A DNA stretch of 64,000 bases from Anaerofilum hominis (GCF_014287275.1 NZ_JACONZ010000002.1:682001-746000), one strand, 5' to 3'; numbered from the stretch's first letter, positions 49,092-58,420 are shown. Notes: generated by a model not told the origin, from the letters alone. Program-made: numbers and translations.

Positions 49092-50017
49092 TGAAAAAAA
49101 TACTTGTGGCCGGCAGCTCGAATATCGATTTTGTGCTTCGCGTCACCGAGATGCCCCGCAAGGGCGAAACGGTGCGGGCAAAGTCTTTCAGCAAGGTGCC
49201 GGGGGGCAAGGGGGCCAACCAGGCCTGCGCCTGCGGCAAGCTGGGCGGCGACTGCACCTTTCTGAGCGCCGTGGGCACCGACGGGCTGGGGGACATCGTT
49301 CTGGACAGCCTGCGGGCCGCCGGGGTAAAGGTGGACAAGGTGCTCTGCGACAAAGAGGCGCCCACGGGCATGGCGGTCATCTCGGTGAACGACGAGGGAG
49401 AAAACAGCATCATGGTGGTGCCCGGCGCAAACGCCGTTTGCGGCACAGCCTATTTTGAGGCCAACCGGGAGAGCCTGGCGGCGGCGGATATCGTGCTGGC
49501 CCAGCTCGAGACCCCGGCGCAGGATATCTACCGCCTGCTGGAAGAGGCCAAACAGGCGGGCAAGACCACCGTACTTAACCCGGCTCCGGCGCCGGACGAT
49601 ATCCCGGACGCCGTGCTGCGGGGGCTGGACTTCATCACCCCCAACGAGACCGAACTGGAAAAACTCACCGGCATGAAAACCGGCACCGTGCCCGAGATCA
49701 CCGCCGCGGCCAGAAGCCTGCGGGACAGGGGCGTGCGCAACGTGCTGGTGACCATCGGCCCCAGGGGCGCGCTGCTGTGCGGCGAAGCGGGGGAAAAGAT
49801 CTACCCCACCTTTGACGCCCAGCGGGTGGACACCACGGCCGCGGGGGACACCTTCAACGCGGGCCTTGTGGTGGGCCTGGCGGAGGGGATGGCGCTGGAA
49901 CAGGCCATCCGGCTGGCAAACGCCGCCGCCGCCATCTCGATCACCCGCAAGGGGGCGCAGACCTCGATCCCCACCAGGGAAGAGGCGGAACAACTGATGG
50001 ATTCAACGCGTGACTGA
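49088..50017 (+). CDS. rbsK: Ribokinase
   Basis: 309 residues of the PfkB family; phosphorylates D-ribose at O5. Landmarks: G-S-S-N-I-D near the start, G-G-K-G-A-N-Q-A-C-A, N-P-A-P-A-P, T-P-N-E-T-E and the catalytic D-T-T-A-A-G-D-T-F-N-A-G. Two ATGs in tandem (49088 and 49091) could be used; the first overlaps the repressor stop (ATGA). In context with rbsD and an Rbs-type importer the ribose assignment is natural, but PfkB kinases vary in sugar and the extra downstream genes leave room for a related substrate. Confidence 0.88.
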   Translation: MMKKILVAGSSNIDFVLRVTEMPRKGETVRAKSFSKVPGGKGANQACACGKLGGDCTFLSAVGTDGLGDIVLDSLRAAGVKVDKVLCDKEAPTGMAVISVNDEGENSIMVVPGANAVCGTAYFEANRESLAAADIVLAQLETPAQDIYRLLEEAKQAGKTTVLNPAPAPDDIPDAVLRGLDFITPNETELEKLTGMKTGTVPEITAAARSLRDRGVRNVLVTIGPRGALLCGEAGEKIYPTFDAQRVDTTAAGDTFNAGLVVGLAEGMALEQAIRLANAAAAISITRKGAQTSIPTREEAEQLMDSTRD

Positions 50018-50098
50018 TCAACACGCTTGGATAAAGCCGGCCCCGGCAAAGGGCGAAAGCCCGCCGGGGCGGGCGGATGAAAGACGAGGAGGTGAAGC

Positions 50099-50494
50099 AT
50101 GAAACGCGATAGACTACTGAACCGGGAGATCATCTCGGAGGTCGCCGCGCTGGGTCATACCGAGTACATGTGCATCGCGGACTGCGGCCTGCCGGTCCCC
50201 AAGGGGGTCAGGGTGATCGACATCTCGATCACTGCGGGCAAGCCGTCTTTCCTGGAGGTGCTGGACGCGGTGGATGAGGAGCTGGTGGTGGAATCCATCA
50301 TCCTCGCCGAAGAGATCGACGACAAGAACCAGCCGCTGGCCGCAGAGATGAACAGGCGGTTTGAGGGCAAGCCCATCCGCAAGGTACCTCACGAGGAGTT
50401 CAAAAAGCTGACTGAGAAAGCCAAGTGCATCATCAGGACCGGCGAAAACAGCTCTTATGCCAACGTCATCCTGGTTGGCGGGGTAAACTTTTAA
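50099..50494 (+). CDS. rbsD: D-ribose pyranase
   Basis: 131 residues. RbsD/FucU family enzyme converting between pyranose and furanose forms of ribose ahead of the kinase. The sequence keeps L-N-R-E-I-I-S-E-V-A-x-L-G-H, the A-D-C-G-L-P-V-P segment, K-P-S-F and the C-terminal R-T-G-E-x-x-x-Y-A-N-V-I-L. Length is normal. GAGGAGGTG site at five to six bases. It supports ribose or a near relative as the operon substrate. Confidence 0.92.
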   Translation: MKRDRLLNREIISEVAALGHTEYMCIADCGLPVPKGVRVIDISITAGKPSFLEVLDAVDEELVVESIILAEEIDDKNQPLAAEMNRRFEGKPIRKVPHEEFKKLTEKAKCIIRTGENSSYANVILVGGVNF

Positions 50495-50569
50495 ATACGG
50501 CGTGGAGGGCCGCGGCAGAATGCCGTAAGGCCGGCCCCGCCTCAATAGGGAAAATCAAGGAGGAAAATT

Positions 50570-51568
50570 ATGAAAAAGTTTCTGAGCCTCGTGCTCGCAG
50601 CAGCCATGGTCTTTGCGATGACCGCCTGCGGCGGCAGCAACAGCAGCAGCAGTACCCCGGCCGCGGGCGGCAGCAGTGCCGCAACGTCCGGCGCGTCCGG
50701 TGAAAAGGTGAAGATCGGCCTGTCCATCGCCGGCCTGACCATGCCGTACTATGTGCGCATGTATGACGGCTTCATGGAAGCCGCTGAGAAAGAGGGCTAT
50801 GAGGTCGTCTTTGCCGACGGCGGCGCCGACGCCGAGTCCACCGTCAAGGCGGTCGAGGACCTGATCAGCAGCGACATCGACGCGCTGGCCGTTTCCACCA
50901 ACTACAGCGAGGCGCTGGTCGACAGCTTTGCCAAGTGCAAAGAGCTGGGCATCCCCATCTTCTACATCGGCAACCTGAACCTCATCCCCGAGGCCAAAGA
51001 GTTCATGACCTTCTGGGAGGGCACCCGTTCCGACAGCGCCGGTTATCTGGGCGGCGAGTGGGTCGCGCAGTATCTGGACGGCCTGAACTACAAGAAAGAT
51101 CTGAACATCGTGCAGGTCTCGCTGGTCAGCGACGCGCTGCAGCAGCGCTATGACGGCTTTGTCAAAGGCCTGGAAGAGAACGGCTACACCGTCAACACCA
51201 TCAACACTGTGGGCGATCTGACCCGTGAAAAATCCCTGTCCGGCTGCGAGGACATGCTGACCGCGCACGACGACATCGACATCTTCTTCGGCACCGCCGG
51301 CACCTCTGCCCTGGGCGCCTATGACGCAACCCAGAACGCCGGCCGCACCGAGGTCATGGTCGTCGGCTTCGACGGCGAGGACGAGGAGATCCAGCACATC
51401 GACGAGGGCGGCAACTACATCGCCACCGTCTGCCAGCAGCCGGCGCTCGAGTCCGCCGTCACGGTGGAGGCCATCAAGACCGTGCTGGGCGGCGGCACCG
51501 TCGAGGGCGGCCACGAGACCCCGGCCATCGTTTACGGCACCGGCGTGGGCTATGTGGAGTCCAAGTAA
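50570..51568 (+). CDS. rbsB: Ribose-type ABC transporter substrate-binding lipoprotein
   Basis: 332 residues. Lipoprotein signal with Cys near residue 20 (A-M-T-A-C-G-G-S), a Ser-rich linker, then a type I sugar-binding fold with P-Y-Y-V-R-M-Y-D-G-F and F-G-T-A-G-T-S-A-L-G. The overall class is that of ribose/xylose/galactose binding proteins; the ligand itself cannot be read. AAGGAGG site. A structured region (51601-51709) separates it from the ATPase gene. Confidence 0.85.
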   Translation: MKKFLSLVLAAAMVFAMTACGGSNSSSSTPAAGGSSAATSGASGEKVKIGLSIAGLTMPYYVRMYDGFMEAAEKEGYEVVFADGGADAESTVKAVEDLISSDIDALAVSTNYSEALVDSFAKCKELGIPIFYIGNLNLIPEAKEFMTFWEGTRSDSAGYLGGEWVAQYLDGLNYKKDLNIVQVSLVSDALQQRYDGFVKGLEENGYTVNTINTVGDLTREKSLSGCEDMLTAHDDIDIFFGTAGTSALGAYDATQNAGRTEVMVVGFDGEDEEIQHIDEGGNYIATVCQQPALESAVTVEAIKTVLGGGTVEGGHETPAIVYGTGVGYVESK

Positions 51569-51600
51569 GACGGACGGCTGAACAACAACATTTGACTTTG

Positions 51601-51709
51601 ATTCGGGTGCGGGGTGACTGCGCGGGCAACACCACACGGTCCGGCGGCGGGACGTATCCGGCCGCGGGCCGCGGGGCGGCCCCCGGGTGCGGGAAAACCG
51701 CACCCGAAT
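51601..51709 (+). promoter_or_regulatory. Structured intergenic RNA with alternative pairings (rbsB-rbsA)
   Basis: CCGCACCCGAAT (51698-51709) can pair with ATTCGGGTGCGG (51601-51612) across 85 bases, or its first eight bases can pair locally with GGGTGCGG (51685-51692). The two pairings exclude each other. No U-run follows, so a stabilising or processing role is more likely than termination. Confidence 0.6.
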
Positions 51710-51734
51710 TAGATTACGGAAAGGAGGGCCCTGG

Positions 51735-53234
51735 ATGGAAGATATCCTGAGGCTCAGAAAAATCAACAAGTCCTTTCCCGGTGTAAAAGCCCTGACAGAC
51801 GTGGATCTCACCCTGAAAAAGGGCGAAGTCCACGCGCTGGTGGGCGAGAACGGCGCGGGAAAGTCCACGCTGATGAAGACCATCTCCGGGGCCTACAAAA
51901 AGGACAGCGGCAGCATCTGGTTCGACGGCAAAGAGGTGGAGGTCACCTCTCCCAAGCAGTCGGAGCTGATGGGCATCTCGATCATCTACCAGGAGCTGAA
52001 CCTCATCGAGCGCATCACGGTGGCGGAGAACGTCTTTACCGGCCGCTATCCCCTGAAGCACGGCCTTGTGCAGTGGGGCAAGATGACCCGGGACGCACAG
52101 GCGCTCTTTGACGAATTTGATCTGAAGATCGACGCAAAGCGGCTGGTGCGCTCGCTGACCATGGCGCAAAAGCAGATGGTGGAGATCATCAAGGCGGTCA
52201 GCATCAACGCCAAGGTCATCATCATGGATGAGCCCACTTCTTCCCTCTCCAGCAAAGAGACCGAGTCCCTTTTCCGCATCATCCGCAAGCTGAAAGCGAA
52301 CGGCGTGGCGGTGGTCTTTATCACCCACCGGCTGGACGAGATCTTTGCGGTGTGCGACCGCATGACGGTGCTGCGCGACGGCCATTACATCGGGGAGCGG
52401 GACATCCAGAGCATCACCAAGAGCGAGATGATCGCCATGATGATCGGCCGCGAACTGACCCAGCAGTATCCCGAGCGAAGCAACGAGATCGGCGAGGTGA
52501 CGCTGGAGGTCAAAAACATCTCCGACGGGGGCAAGCACGTGAACGACGTCTCCTTTTCCGCCCGCCGCGGCGAGGTGCTGGGCTTTTACGGCCTGGTGGG
52601 CGCGGGGCGCACCGAGACGATGCGCATGATCTTCGGCGTGGACCCCAAGGCGGGCGGCCAGGTGTTTCTGCACGGCAAGGAGATCCACCTGAAAAGCCCG
52701 CGGGACGCCATTGGGCACGGCATCGGCTTCATCACTGAGAACCGGCGCGACGAGGGGCTGTTCCTGCGCTCGTCGGTGCGGGTGAACACGGTCATGGTGG
52801 CGCTGGGCAAGATCCTCAGCCACGGTTTCATCAATTACAAAAAGGAGGCGGAGGTGTCCCAGCACTATGTCGACAAGCTGCGCACCGCCACCCCCTCCAT
52901 CAACCAGAAAGCCATGTTCCTCAGCGGCGGCAACCAGCAGAAGGTCGTTTTGTCCAAATGGCTGTTCTCCGACTCTGAGATCATCATCTTCGACGAGCCG
53001 ACCCGCGGCATCGACGTGGGCGCCCGCCGCGAGATCTACCAGATCATCAACGACCTGGTGGCCGACGGAAAGACCGTGGTCGTGGTCTCGTCCGACATGG
53101 AGGAGATCATGGGGGTCAGCGACCGCATCCTGGTCATGTACGAGGGCAATGTGGCCGGCGAGGTACAGAAAGAGGACTTTTCACAGAGCCTGATCACAGA
53201 ATACGCTGTAGGAGAAAGGACCCAACCCGTATGA
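51735..53234 (+). CDS. rbsA: Ribose-type ABC transporter ATP-binding protein (two ATPase domains)
   Basis: 499 residues with two fused ATPase domains. The first has Walker A G-E-N-G-A-G-K-S-T and the typical Q-E-L-N-L-I loop. The second has the degenerate G-L-V-G-A-G-R-T-E usual in this family, plus L-S-G-G-N-Q-Q-K and F-D-E-P-T-R-G-I-D-V-G. The signature of the first domain reads L-T-M-A-Q-K-Q. ATG 51735 has an AAAGGAGG site. Its stop overlaps the permease start by four bases. Confidence 0.92.
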   Translation: MEDILRLRKINKSFPGVKALTDVDLTLKKGEVHALVGENGAGKSTLMKTISGAYKKDSGSIWFDGKEVEVTSPKQSELMGISIIYQELNLIERITVAENVFTGRYPLKHGLVQWGKMTRDAQALFDEFDLKIDAKRLVRSLTMAQKQMVEIIKAVSINAKVIIMDEPTSSLSSKETESLFRIIRKLKANGVAVVFITHRLDEIFAVCDRMTVLRDGHYIGERDIQSITKSEMIAMMIGRELTQQYPERSNEIGEVTLEVKNISDGGKHVNDVSFSARRGEVLGFYGLVGAGRTETMRMIFGVDPKAGGQVFLHGKEIHLKSPRDAIGHGIGFITENRRDEGLFLRSSVRVNTVMVALGKILSHGFINYKKEAEVSQHYVDKLRTATPSINQKAMFLSGGNQQKVVLSKWLFSDSEIIIFDEPTRGIDVGARREIYQIINDLVADGKTVVVVSSDMEEIMGVSDRILVMYEGNVAGEVQKEDFSQSLITEYAVGERTQPV

Positions 53235-54193
53235 AAGTAAAAAAAGTTTCCAACGTCGCGGCAAAGGTCGCCGACAAGCTGGGCGCATGGATGCTGCTCA
53301 TCGTCATCGCGGTGATCATGGTCTTCGCCAGCGACAAGTTCCTCACCGTTGACAACCTGCTCAACGTTTTCCGGCAGATCGCGGTGGTCTGCATCGGCGC
53401 CATCGGCGTCTCGCTGGTCATCCTAGGCGGCGGCTTCGACCTCAGTACCGGTATGATCGCCACCTTTGCGGGCTGCAACGCGGCCATTTTCATGAAGAGC
53501 TTCGGCTGGAACATGTTCGTCGCCATGGCGGTGGCCGTGCTCATCGGCGTGGTCATCGGCACGGCCAACGGCCTGCTCATCACCTATCTCAAGATCCCGC
53601 CCTTTATCGGCACTCTGGGCATGCAGTACATCGTCAACGGCATCATCTTCGTCACCACCAAAAGCGTACCCATCACCGGCCTGCCCGACGCGTTTCTCAC
53701 CCTGGGCCGCGGCTATGTGGCGGACATCATCCCGGTGCCGGTCATCATCATGCTGGTCTTTGTCCTGCTGGGCCACATCCTGCTGAAATACACCACCTTT
53801 GGCCGCGCGGTCATCGCCGTGGGCGAGAACGAGACCGCGGCCAAGCTCTCCGGCCTGAACGTCAACCTGGTGAAAGTGGCGATGTACTCGTTCTGCGGCT
53901 TCTGCTTCTCCTGCGCGGGCATCGTGCTGGCCGCGCGCCTTTCCTCCGGCCAGCCCAGCTCCGGCGCGGACCTGTCCCTGCAGGGCATCGCGGCCGTGTA
54001 CATCGGCGGCACGTTCAAGGGCAGCATCATCAACACGCTTGCGGGCGCGCTGGTCTGGGGCTTTATGAACAACGCCCTCAACCTGCTGAACGTCAACGCC
54101 TACTGGCAAAAAGTCGCCCTGGGCGTGGTCATCATCTGCGCGGTGCTGTTCGACACTTTCCGGGCCAAGCTGGCGACCAAGAGCCTGGACTGA
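53231..54193 (+). CDS. rbsC: Ribose-type ABC transporter permease
   Basis: 320 residues, eight to nine hydrophobic helices. The motif G-G-G-F-D-L-S-T-G-M-I and the segment F-I-G-T-L-G-M-Q-Y-I-V-N-G (in parts) are hallmarks of RbsC-type permeases, as is A-x-L-S-G-L-N-V near the cytoplasmic loop. The start overlaps the ATPase stop (ATGA), so subunit ratios are coupled. It completes the importer. Confidence 0.92.
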   Translation: MKVKKVSNVAAKVADKLGAWMLLIVIAVIMVFASDKFLTVDNLLNVFRQIAVVCIGAIGVSLVILGGGFDLSTGMIATFAGCNAAIFMKSFGWNMFVAMAVAVLIGVVIGTANGLLITYLKIPPFIGTLGMQYIVNGIIFVTTKSVPITGLPDAFLTLGRGYVADIIPVPVIIMLVFVLLGHILLKYTTFGRAVIAVGENETAAKLSGLNVNLVKVAMYSFCGFCFSCAGIVLAARLSSGQPSSGADLSLQGIAAVYIGGTFKGSIINTLAGALVWGFMNNALNLLNVNAYWQKVALGVVIICAVLFDTFRAKLATKSLD

Positions 54194-54279
54194 GTGCTTG
54201 TAAGCCGCGGGCGCCCAAAGCCCCGGGGCTGTGCCAAGAGGCCGGCTGCGGCCGCCTCGCCGACAGAAAGGAAGAGACC

Positions 54280-55026
54280 ATGAGCAAAAAGAAAGCGTTT
54301 ATTTTTTACGGCGGCTGGGAGGGCCACGAGCCCGACCTGGAGAGCGCCCGCTTCAAACGATGGCTGGAAGAGGACGGCTTTGAGGTCACGCGCACCGACA
54401 CGTTCGAGCGCTGCGATGACCGCGAGTACATGAAGTCTTTCGACCTGATCATCCCCTGCTGGACCCAGGGCGAGATGGCGGACTGGTACTGCTTCGGCAT
54501 CTCCGAAGCAGTGGCGGCCGGCACCGGCCTGGCGGGCGTCCACGGCGGCATGTGCGATTCGTTCCGCTGGAGCGTGGAATGGCAGTACATGACCGGCAGC
54601 CAGTGGGTGTCCCACCCGGGCGACGTCTATCTGCACCACATGTCCAAGCTCTCTGAGGATCATCAGAAATATATCGCTGAAAATTATCCCCAGAACACAG
54701 TGCCCGGCGCGTTCCAGCGGGACTACAAGGTGGAGTTCAAAAAGAATTCCTCCTCTCCGATCATCGAGGGGCTGGAAGATTTTATGGTGCATACCGAGCA
54801 GTACTATCTGCATGTGGACCCCTGCATCGACGTGCTGGCCACCACCCGCGTCGACTCTAAGGGCGAGCACGCGTCCAACGGCATCGTGGAGATGCCGGTC
54901 ATCTACACCAAGCACTGGGGCAAGGGGCGCGTGTTCTACAGCTCGCTGGGGCACCAGGACAATATCCTGGAGATCCCGCAGGTGGAGACGTTCACCCGGC
55001 GCGGCTTTCTGTGGGCGGCCCGCTGA
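54280..55026 (+). CDS. ThuA-like domain protein
   Basis: 248 residues of the ThuA-like, class I glutamine-amidotransferase-fold family: F-Y-G-G-W-E-G-H near the start, I-I-P-C-W-T-Q-G, G-V-H-G-G-M-C-D-S-F-R and V-F-Y-S-S-L-G-H-Q. ThuA was first linked to trehalose/maltitol use in rhizobia, and related proteins act on oxidised (keto) sugars. The nearby dehydrogenase gene fits such chemistry. GAAAGGAAG site. Exact substrate unknown. Confidence 0.82.
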   Translation: MSKKKAFIFYGGWEGHEPDLESARFKRWLEEDGFEVTRTDTFERCDDREYMKSFDLIIPCWTQGEMADWYCFGISEAVAAGTGLAGVHGGMCDSFRWSVEWQYMTGSQWVSHPGDVYLHHMSKLSEDHQKYIAENYPQNTVPGAFQRDYKVEFKKNSSSPIIEGLEDFMVHTEQYYLHVDPCIDVLATTRVDSKGEHASNGIVEMPVIYTKHWGKGRVFYSSLGHQDNILEIPQVETFTRRGFLWAAR

Positions 55027-55132
55027 GGTGCGGACCAACTGAAAAAGACCTGACGTCCCGCGGGCGGCCGGAGCCGCATGGCGCGGCCCCCGCGGACGGC
55101 TCGATAAAACAAAATCCGGAGGTGCATTTGCA

Positions 55133-56131
55133 ATGTTGGCAAAAGGCGTATTTGTAGAAGATTATATGAAGCTCTCCATCCGGGAGTATGACGTGCCGGA
55201 ACCCAAGGCCGGCGAAGTGATGATCAAGACCATGGCCGTGGGCCTGTGCTGCTGGGATTCCTGGCTGTACCGCGGCGTCAACGCGCCGGGCCCGTACCCC
55301 TATATCATCGGCCACGAGGGCGTGGGCGTGGTAGAGCGGGTAGGCGAGGGCGTCACCGGGCTCAAGCCGGGCGACAACGTTTCCTGCCTGAGCGGCAACA
55401 ACGAGATGATGTGCGAGTACTCCACCGTGCCCGCCGCGGGCCTGGTGAAGCTGCCCGACGTGATCGACGACTGGGCGAAGGTCGTCTATGAGCCCGCCTG
55501 CTGCGTGACCAACCTGCTCAACATCACCGACGTCCAGCTGGGCGATCACGTGGTGCTGGTGGGCGCGGGCTACATGGGCCTGCAGACCCTGCAGCTGCTG
55601 ACCCGCGCTTCCCAGGCGGGCCGCATCACCGTCTTTGAGCTGCGGGAGGACCGCCGCAAGATGGCGATGGAGTACGGGAAAGACTTTGGCAACCCCGACT
55701 GCTTCCGTGTGCTGGACCCCGAGAGCGAAGAGGGCAAAAAGGCCGTCGCGGATATCATCGCAGCGGGCGGCGCGGACGTCTGCATCGACTTCGGCGCTTC
55801 CGACTCCGGCTTCCATCTCGCCGATTCCATGACCCGTCAGGCCGGCAAGCTGACCATCGGCTCGTTCCACCGCAGCGACGTGACCTTCAATGGCACGAAG
55901 TGGCACCTGGGCGGCCTGTATGTCTACAACCTGGCCCCGATGAGCAACCCGCACTTCAAAGAGATGTGCCCGCGCTGCTATTCGATGATCGAGCGCGGCG
56001 TGCTGGAGCCGGGCAAGCTGGTCACCCACACCGCCTATTTCGAGGACATGGAAGCGATGGACAATATGTTCCAGCGCGCGTGCGATAAGGGCGACAATTA
56101 CATGAAGGGCGCTATCCTCTTCTACAAATAA
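55133..56131 (+). CDS. Zinc-type MDR alcohol/sugar dehydrogenase
   Basis: 332 residues. A GroES-like N-terminal domain with G-L-C-C-W-D (catalytic Cys) and G-H-E-G-V-G-V-V-E-x-V-G-E-G-V, then a Rossmann domain with V-G-A-G-Y-M-G-L. The four-Cys structural zinc lobe of classical members is missing; the loop reads L-S-G-N-N-E-M-M-C. It probably oxidises a sugar or polyol with NAD(P). GGAGG site nine bases before the ATG. A strong hairpin lies after the stop. Confidence 0.82.
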   Translation: MLAKGVFVEDYMKLSIREYDVPEPKAGEVMIKTMAVGLCCWDSWLYRGVNAPGPYPYIIGHEGVGVVERVGEGVTGLKPGDNVSCLSGNNEMMCEYSTVPAAGLVKLPDVIDDWAKVVYEPACCVTNLLNITDVQLGDHVVLVGAGYMGLQTLQLLTRASQAGRITVFELREDRRKMAMEYGKDFGNPDCFRVLDPESEEGKKAVADIIAAGGADVCIDFGASDSGFHLADSMTRQAGKLTIGSFHRSDVTFNGTKWHLGGLYVYNLAPMSNPHFKEMCPRCYSMIERGVLEPGKLVTHTAYFEDMEAMDNMFQRACDKGDNYMKGAILFYK

Positions 56132-56142
56132 GCAGATTTGAG

Positions 56143-56187
56143 ATCAACAAGAGTGCGCCTCCCGCGCACTCTTGTTGATTCAATTTT
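56143..56187 (+). terminator. Hairpin after the dehydrogenase gene (partial terminator)
   Basis: A perfect 16-bp stem (56143-56158 with 56164-56179), five-base loop, then TCAATTTTG. Weak U-run, so read-through into the next genes is likely. Confidence 0.7.
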
Positions 56188-56205
56188 GTCTGATCGGAGG
56201 AAGTT

Positions 56206-57063
56206 ATGAGCAAGGAGTTTCCCCGCACGCAAGTGGCGGGAATATCGCTGCCGAGGCTGGTCATCGGCTGCAACTGGATCTCCGGGTTCAGCCACCAGGG
56301 CCCGGCAAAGGACGCGCTGATCCTGCAAAAACACAGCGGGCCCGAAAGCGTGGCCGACATCTTTGAGACCTTTTTGAACAACGGCGTGGACGCCTGCCTG
56401 GGCCTGTTCGAGGTGGATAAAGACCTGCACACATCGGTGCTGATGGCGCAGGAGCGCACCGGCAGGGAAATGATCATGATGGACGAGCCGGTGCTCAACA
56501 TGGACGACAACCCCATGGCGCGCATGGAGGCCGAGGCGGAGATCAAAAAGTGCGCCCGCCGGGGCGCAAAGTTCTGCCTGCCGCTGCACTCCTGCGTGGA
56601 GCAGCTGCTGAACAAGAACACCAAGACCATCAACCGGCTGCCCGATTATCTGGCGATGATCCGCAGCGCGGGCATGATCCCGGGGCTGTCCGCCCACATG
56701 CCGGAGGTCATCCAGTACGCCGACCTCAACGACTATGACGTGGAGACCTATATCCAGCTTTACAACTGTATGGGCTTTTTGATGCAGGTGGAGATCGAGA
56801 GCGTGGCAAAGATCATCCACAGCGCGAAAAAACCGGTGCTGACCATCAAGCCCTGCGCGGCGGGCCGCACCACCCCGTATGTGGGGCTGAATTTCGCGTT
56901 CAACACCATTCGGGAACAGGACATGGTGTGCATCGGCTGCTTCAACGCGGACGAGGCGGAAGAGGACATCGAATACGCCCGTGCGGCGATCGAGAGGAGG
57001 CTGCCGGATATCCGCCCGAGAAGCAGCCCCTTTGCCTCCAGCATTATAAAGGGCGAGGTGTGA
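56206..57063 (+). CDS. Uncharacterised TIM-barrel-like protein
   Basis: 285 residues, soluble. It opens R-L-V-I-G-C-N-W-I-S-G-F-S-H-Q-G, then has N-N-G-V-D-A-C-L-G, L-P-L-H-S-C-V-E, and K-P-V-L-T-I-K-P-C-A-A-G-R. The late D-M-V-C-I-G-C-F-N-A-D-E-A-E-E-D is like the C-terminal segment of some aldo-keto-reductase-like proteins. The order of strands and helices suggests a barrel, perhaps an isomerase or aldolase. No catalytic set is certain. It sits in the sugar operon, 15 bases before the MFS gene. Confidence 0.6.
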   Translation: MSKEFPRTQVAGISLPRLVIGCNWISGFSHQGPAKDALILQKHSGPESVADIFETFLNNGVDACLGLFEVDKDLHTSVLMAQERTGREMIMMDEPVLNMDDNPMARMEAEAEIKKCARRGAKFCLPLHSCVEQLLNKNTKTINRLPDYLAMIRSAGMIPGLSAHMPEVIQYADLNDYDVETYIQLYNCMGFLMQVEIESVAKIIHSAKKPVLTIKPCAAGRTTPYVGLNFAFNTIREQDMVCIGCFNADEAEEDIEYARAAIERRLPDIRPRSSPFASSIIKGEV

Positions 57064-57077
57064 AGACGAGGTAAACT

Positions 57078-58334
57078 ATGAAGAAGAAAAAGATACATTA
57101 CGCATGGGTGGTGTTCGCCAGCTGCATCCTGCTGAAGATGGGCCTGGGCGGCGCGGTCATGTGCATCGCGGGCAACTTTGTGACGCCGGTGGTGGCGGAG
57201 CTGGGCTGCCAGGTCAGCCAGTTCACCATGCTGGTGAGCGTGGAGGCGGCCGCGATGGCGCTGATGTACACCACGGCCGCCAAGGTGCTGACCACCCGCA
57301 GGATCGGCAGGGTGATGGGGATCGCCGCCCTGGCCGAGGTGGCCGGCATCGCGCTGATGGCCACTTACAGATCGGTCTGGATGTTCTACCTCTCCGGCGC
57401 CATCGTGGGCGTCGGGGTGGCGTTCACCGGCTTTGTGGCGATCCCCATCGTGGTCAACATGTGGTTCCGCAAAAAGGCGGGCACGGTGCTGGGCATCATC
57501 GTGGCGGCGGAGGGGATCTCCACCGTTCTGTTCACCCTCATCACCGCCCAGCTGATCGTGGGCCTGGGTTGGCGGATGGCCTATGTGGTGATGGCCGCCG
57601 TCTGCCTTGTGGTGTCGGTGCCGGCGCTGTTCCTGTTTGTCAAGAGCCCCGAGGAGGCTGGATGCGAGCCTTACGGCAGCGACGAGGCCGCAGCCGCGGC
57701 GGAGACCGCCGCCCCCGCCGCCCCCGAATGGGGCCTCACCCGCAGGCAGGCGCTGCGCAGCCCGGTGTTCTATATGGTGTGGATCACCTGCATGCTCTAC
57801 AGCGTGGGCTGCGGCGTACAGCAGTACATCGCCAATTTTTCCACCATGGAGCTGGGGCAGAGCATCCCTTACGGCGCGACTGCCGCCATGTGCATGAGCC
57901 TTGGCTGTGTGGCAAGCAGCGTCATCCTTGGCTATGTCAACGACAGATTCGGCGTCAGGGCCGGGCTGGGCTGGGGGGCGCTGTTCATCCTGCTGGGTTA
58001 CGGCGGCATGCTCTACAGCATCTCGAACCCCGGCTTTGTGATCCCCTCCGCCCTGCTGGTGGGCCTTGGCGGCAGCATGTACACGGTGCAGTGCCCGCTG
58101 CTGGCCCGCACCGCGCTGGGCAGCAGGGACTATTCCTCCATCTGGTCGGTCATGATGACGGGCAACAGTCTGGTGGGGGCGTTCACGTTCTCATCCATCG
58201 GCCTGTTCTATGACGTGGGCGGCAGCTATAAGGGCGCGTTCCTGATGGCCATGGGCCTGTATGTGGGGGCGTTCGTCCTCGGCTCGGCGGCCGTCGGCCT
58301 GGGCAAAAAGCTGGTGCAGCGCGCGCAGGCATGA
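57078..58334 (+). CDS. Major facilitator superfamily transporter (OFA-like)
   Basis: 418 residues with twelve hydrophobic helices and an Ala/Pro-rich central loop (about 200-220). It begins K-K-K-K-I-H-Y-A-W-V-V-F and has F-R-K-K-A-G-T-V-L-G-I after helix 4, both typical of oxalate/formate-antiporter-like carriers of organic acids. In this operon it may export an acidic product or import a sugar acid. The ribosome site is weak (GACGAGG). A strong terminator follows, ending the operon. Confidence 0.83.
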   Translation: MKKKKIHYAWVVFASCILLKMGLGGAVMCIAGNFVTPVVAELGCQVSQFTMLVSVEAAAMALMYTTAAKVLTTRRIGRVMGIAALAEVAGIALMATYRSVWMFYLSGAIVGVGVAFTGFVAIPIVVNMWFRKKAGTVLGIIVAAEGISTVLFTLITAQLIVGLGWRMAYVVMAAVCLVVSVPALFLFVKSPEEAGCEPYGSDEAAAAAETAAPAAPEWGLTRRQALRSPVFYMVWITCMLYSVGCGVQQYIANFSTMELGQSIPYGATAAMCMSLGCVASSVILGYVNDRFGVRAGLGWGALFILLGYGGMLYSISNPGFVIPSALLVGLGGSMYTVQCPLLARTALGSRDYSSIWSVMMTGNSLVGAFTFSSIGLFYDVGGSYKGAFLMAMGLYVGAFVLGSAAVGLGKKLVQRAQA

Positions 58335-58420
58335 GCCGTCTGTGCCTGCGTCAGGGCCCATGTCGTTTTTGAGGGCGCCCTGCGCAGAAAAAACGGCGGA
58401 GACAGTGACATCGATTTCCA

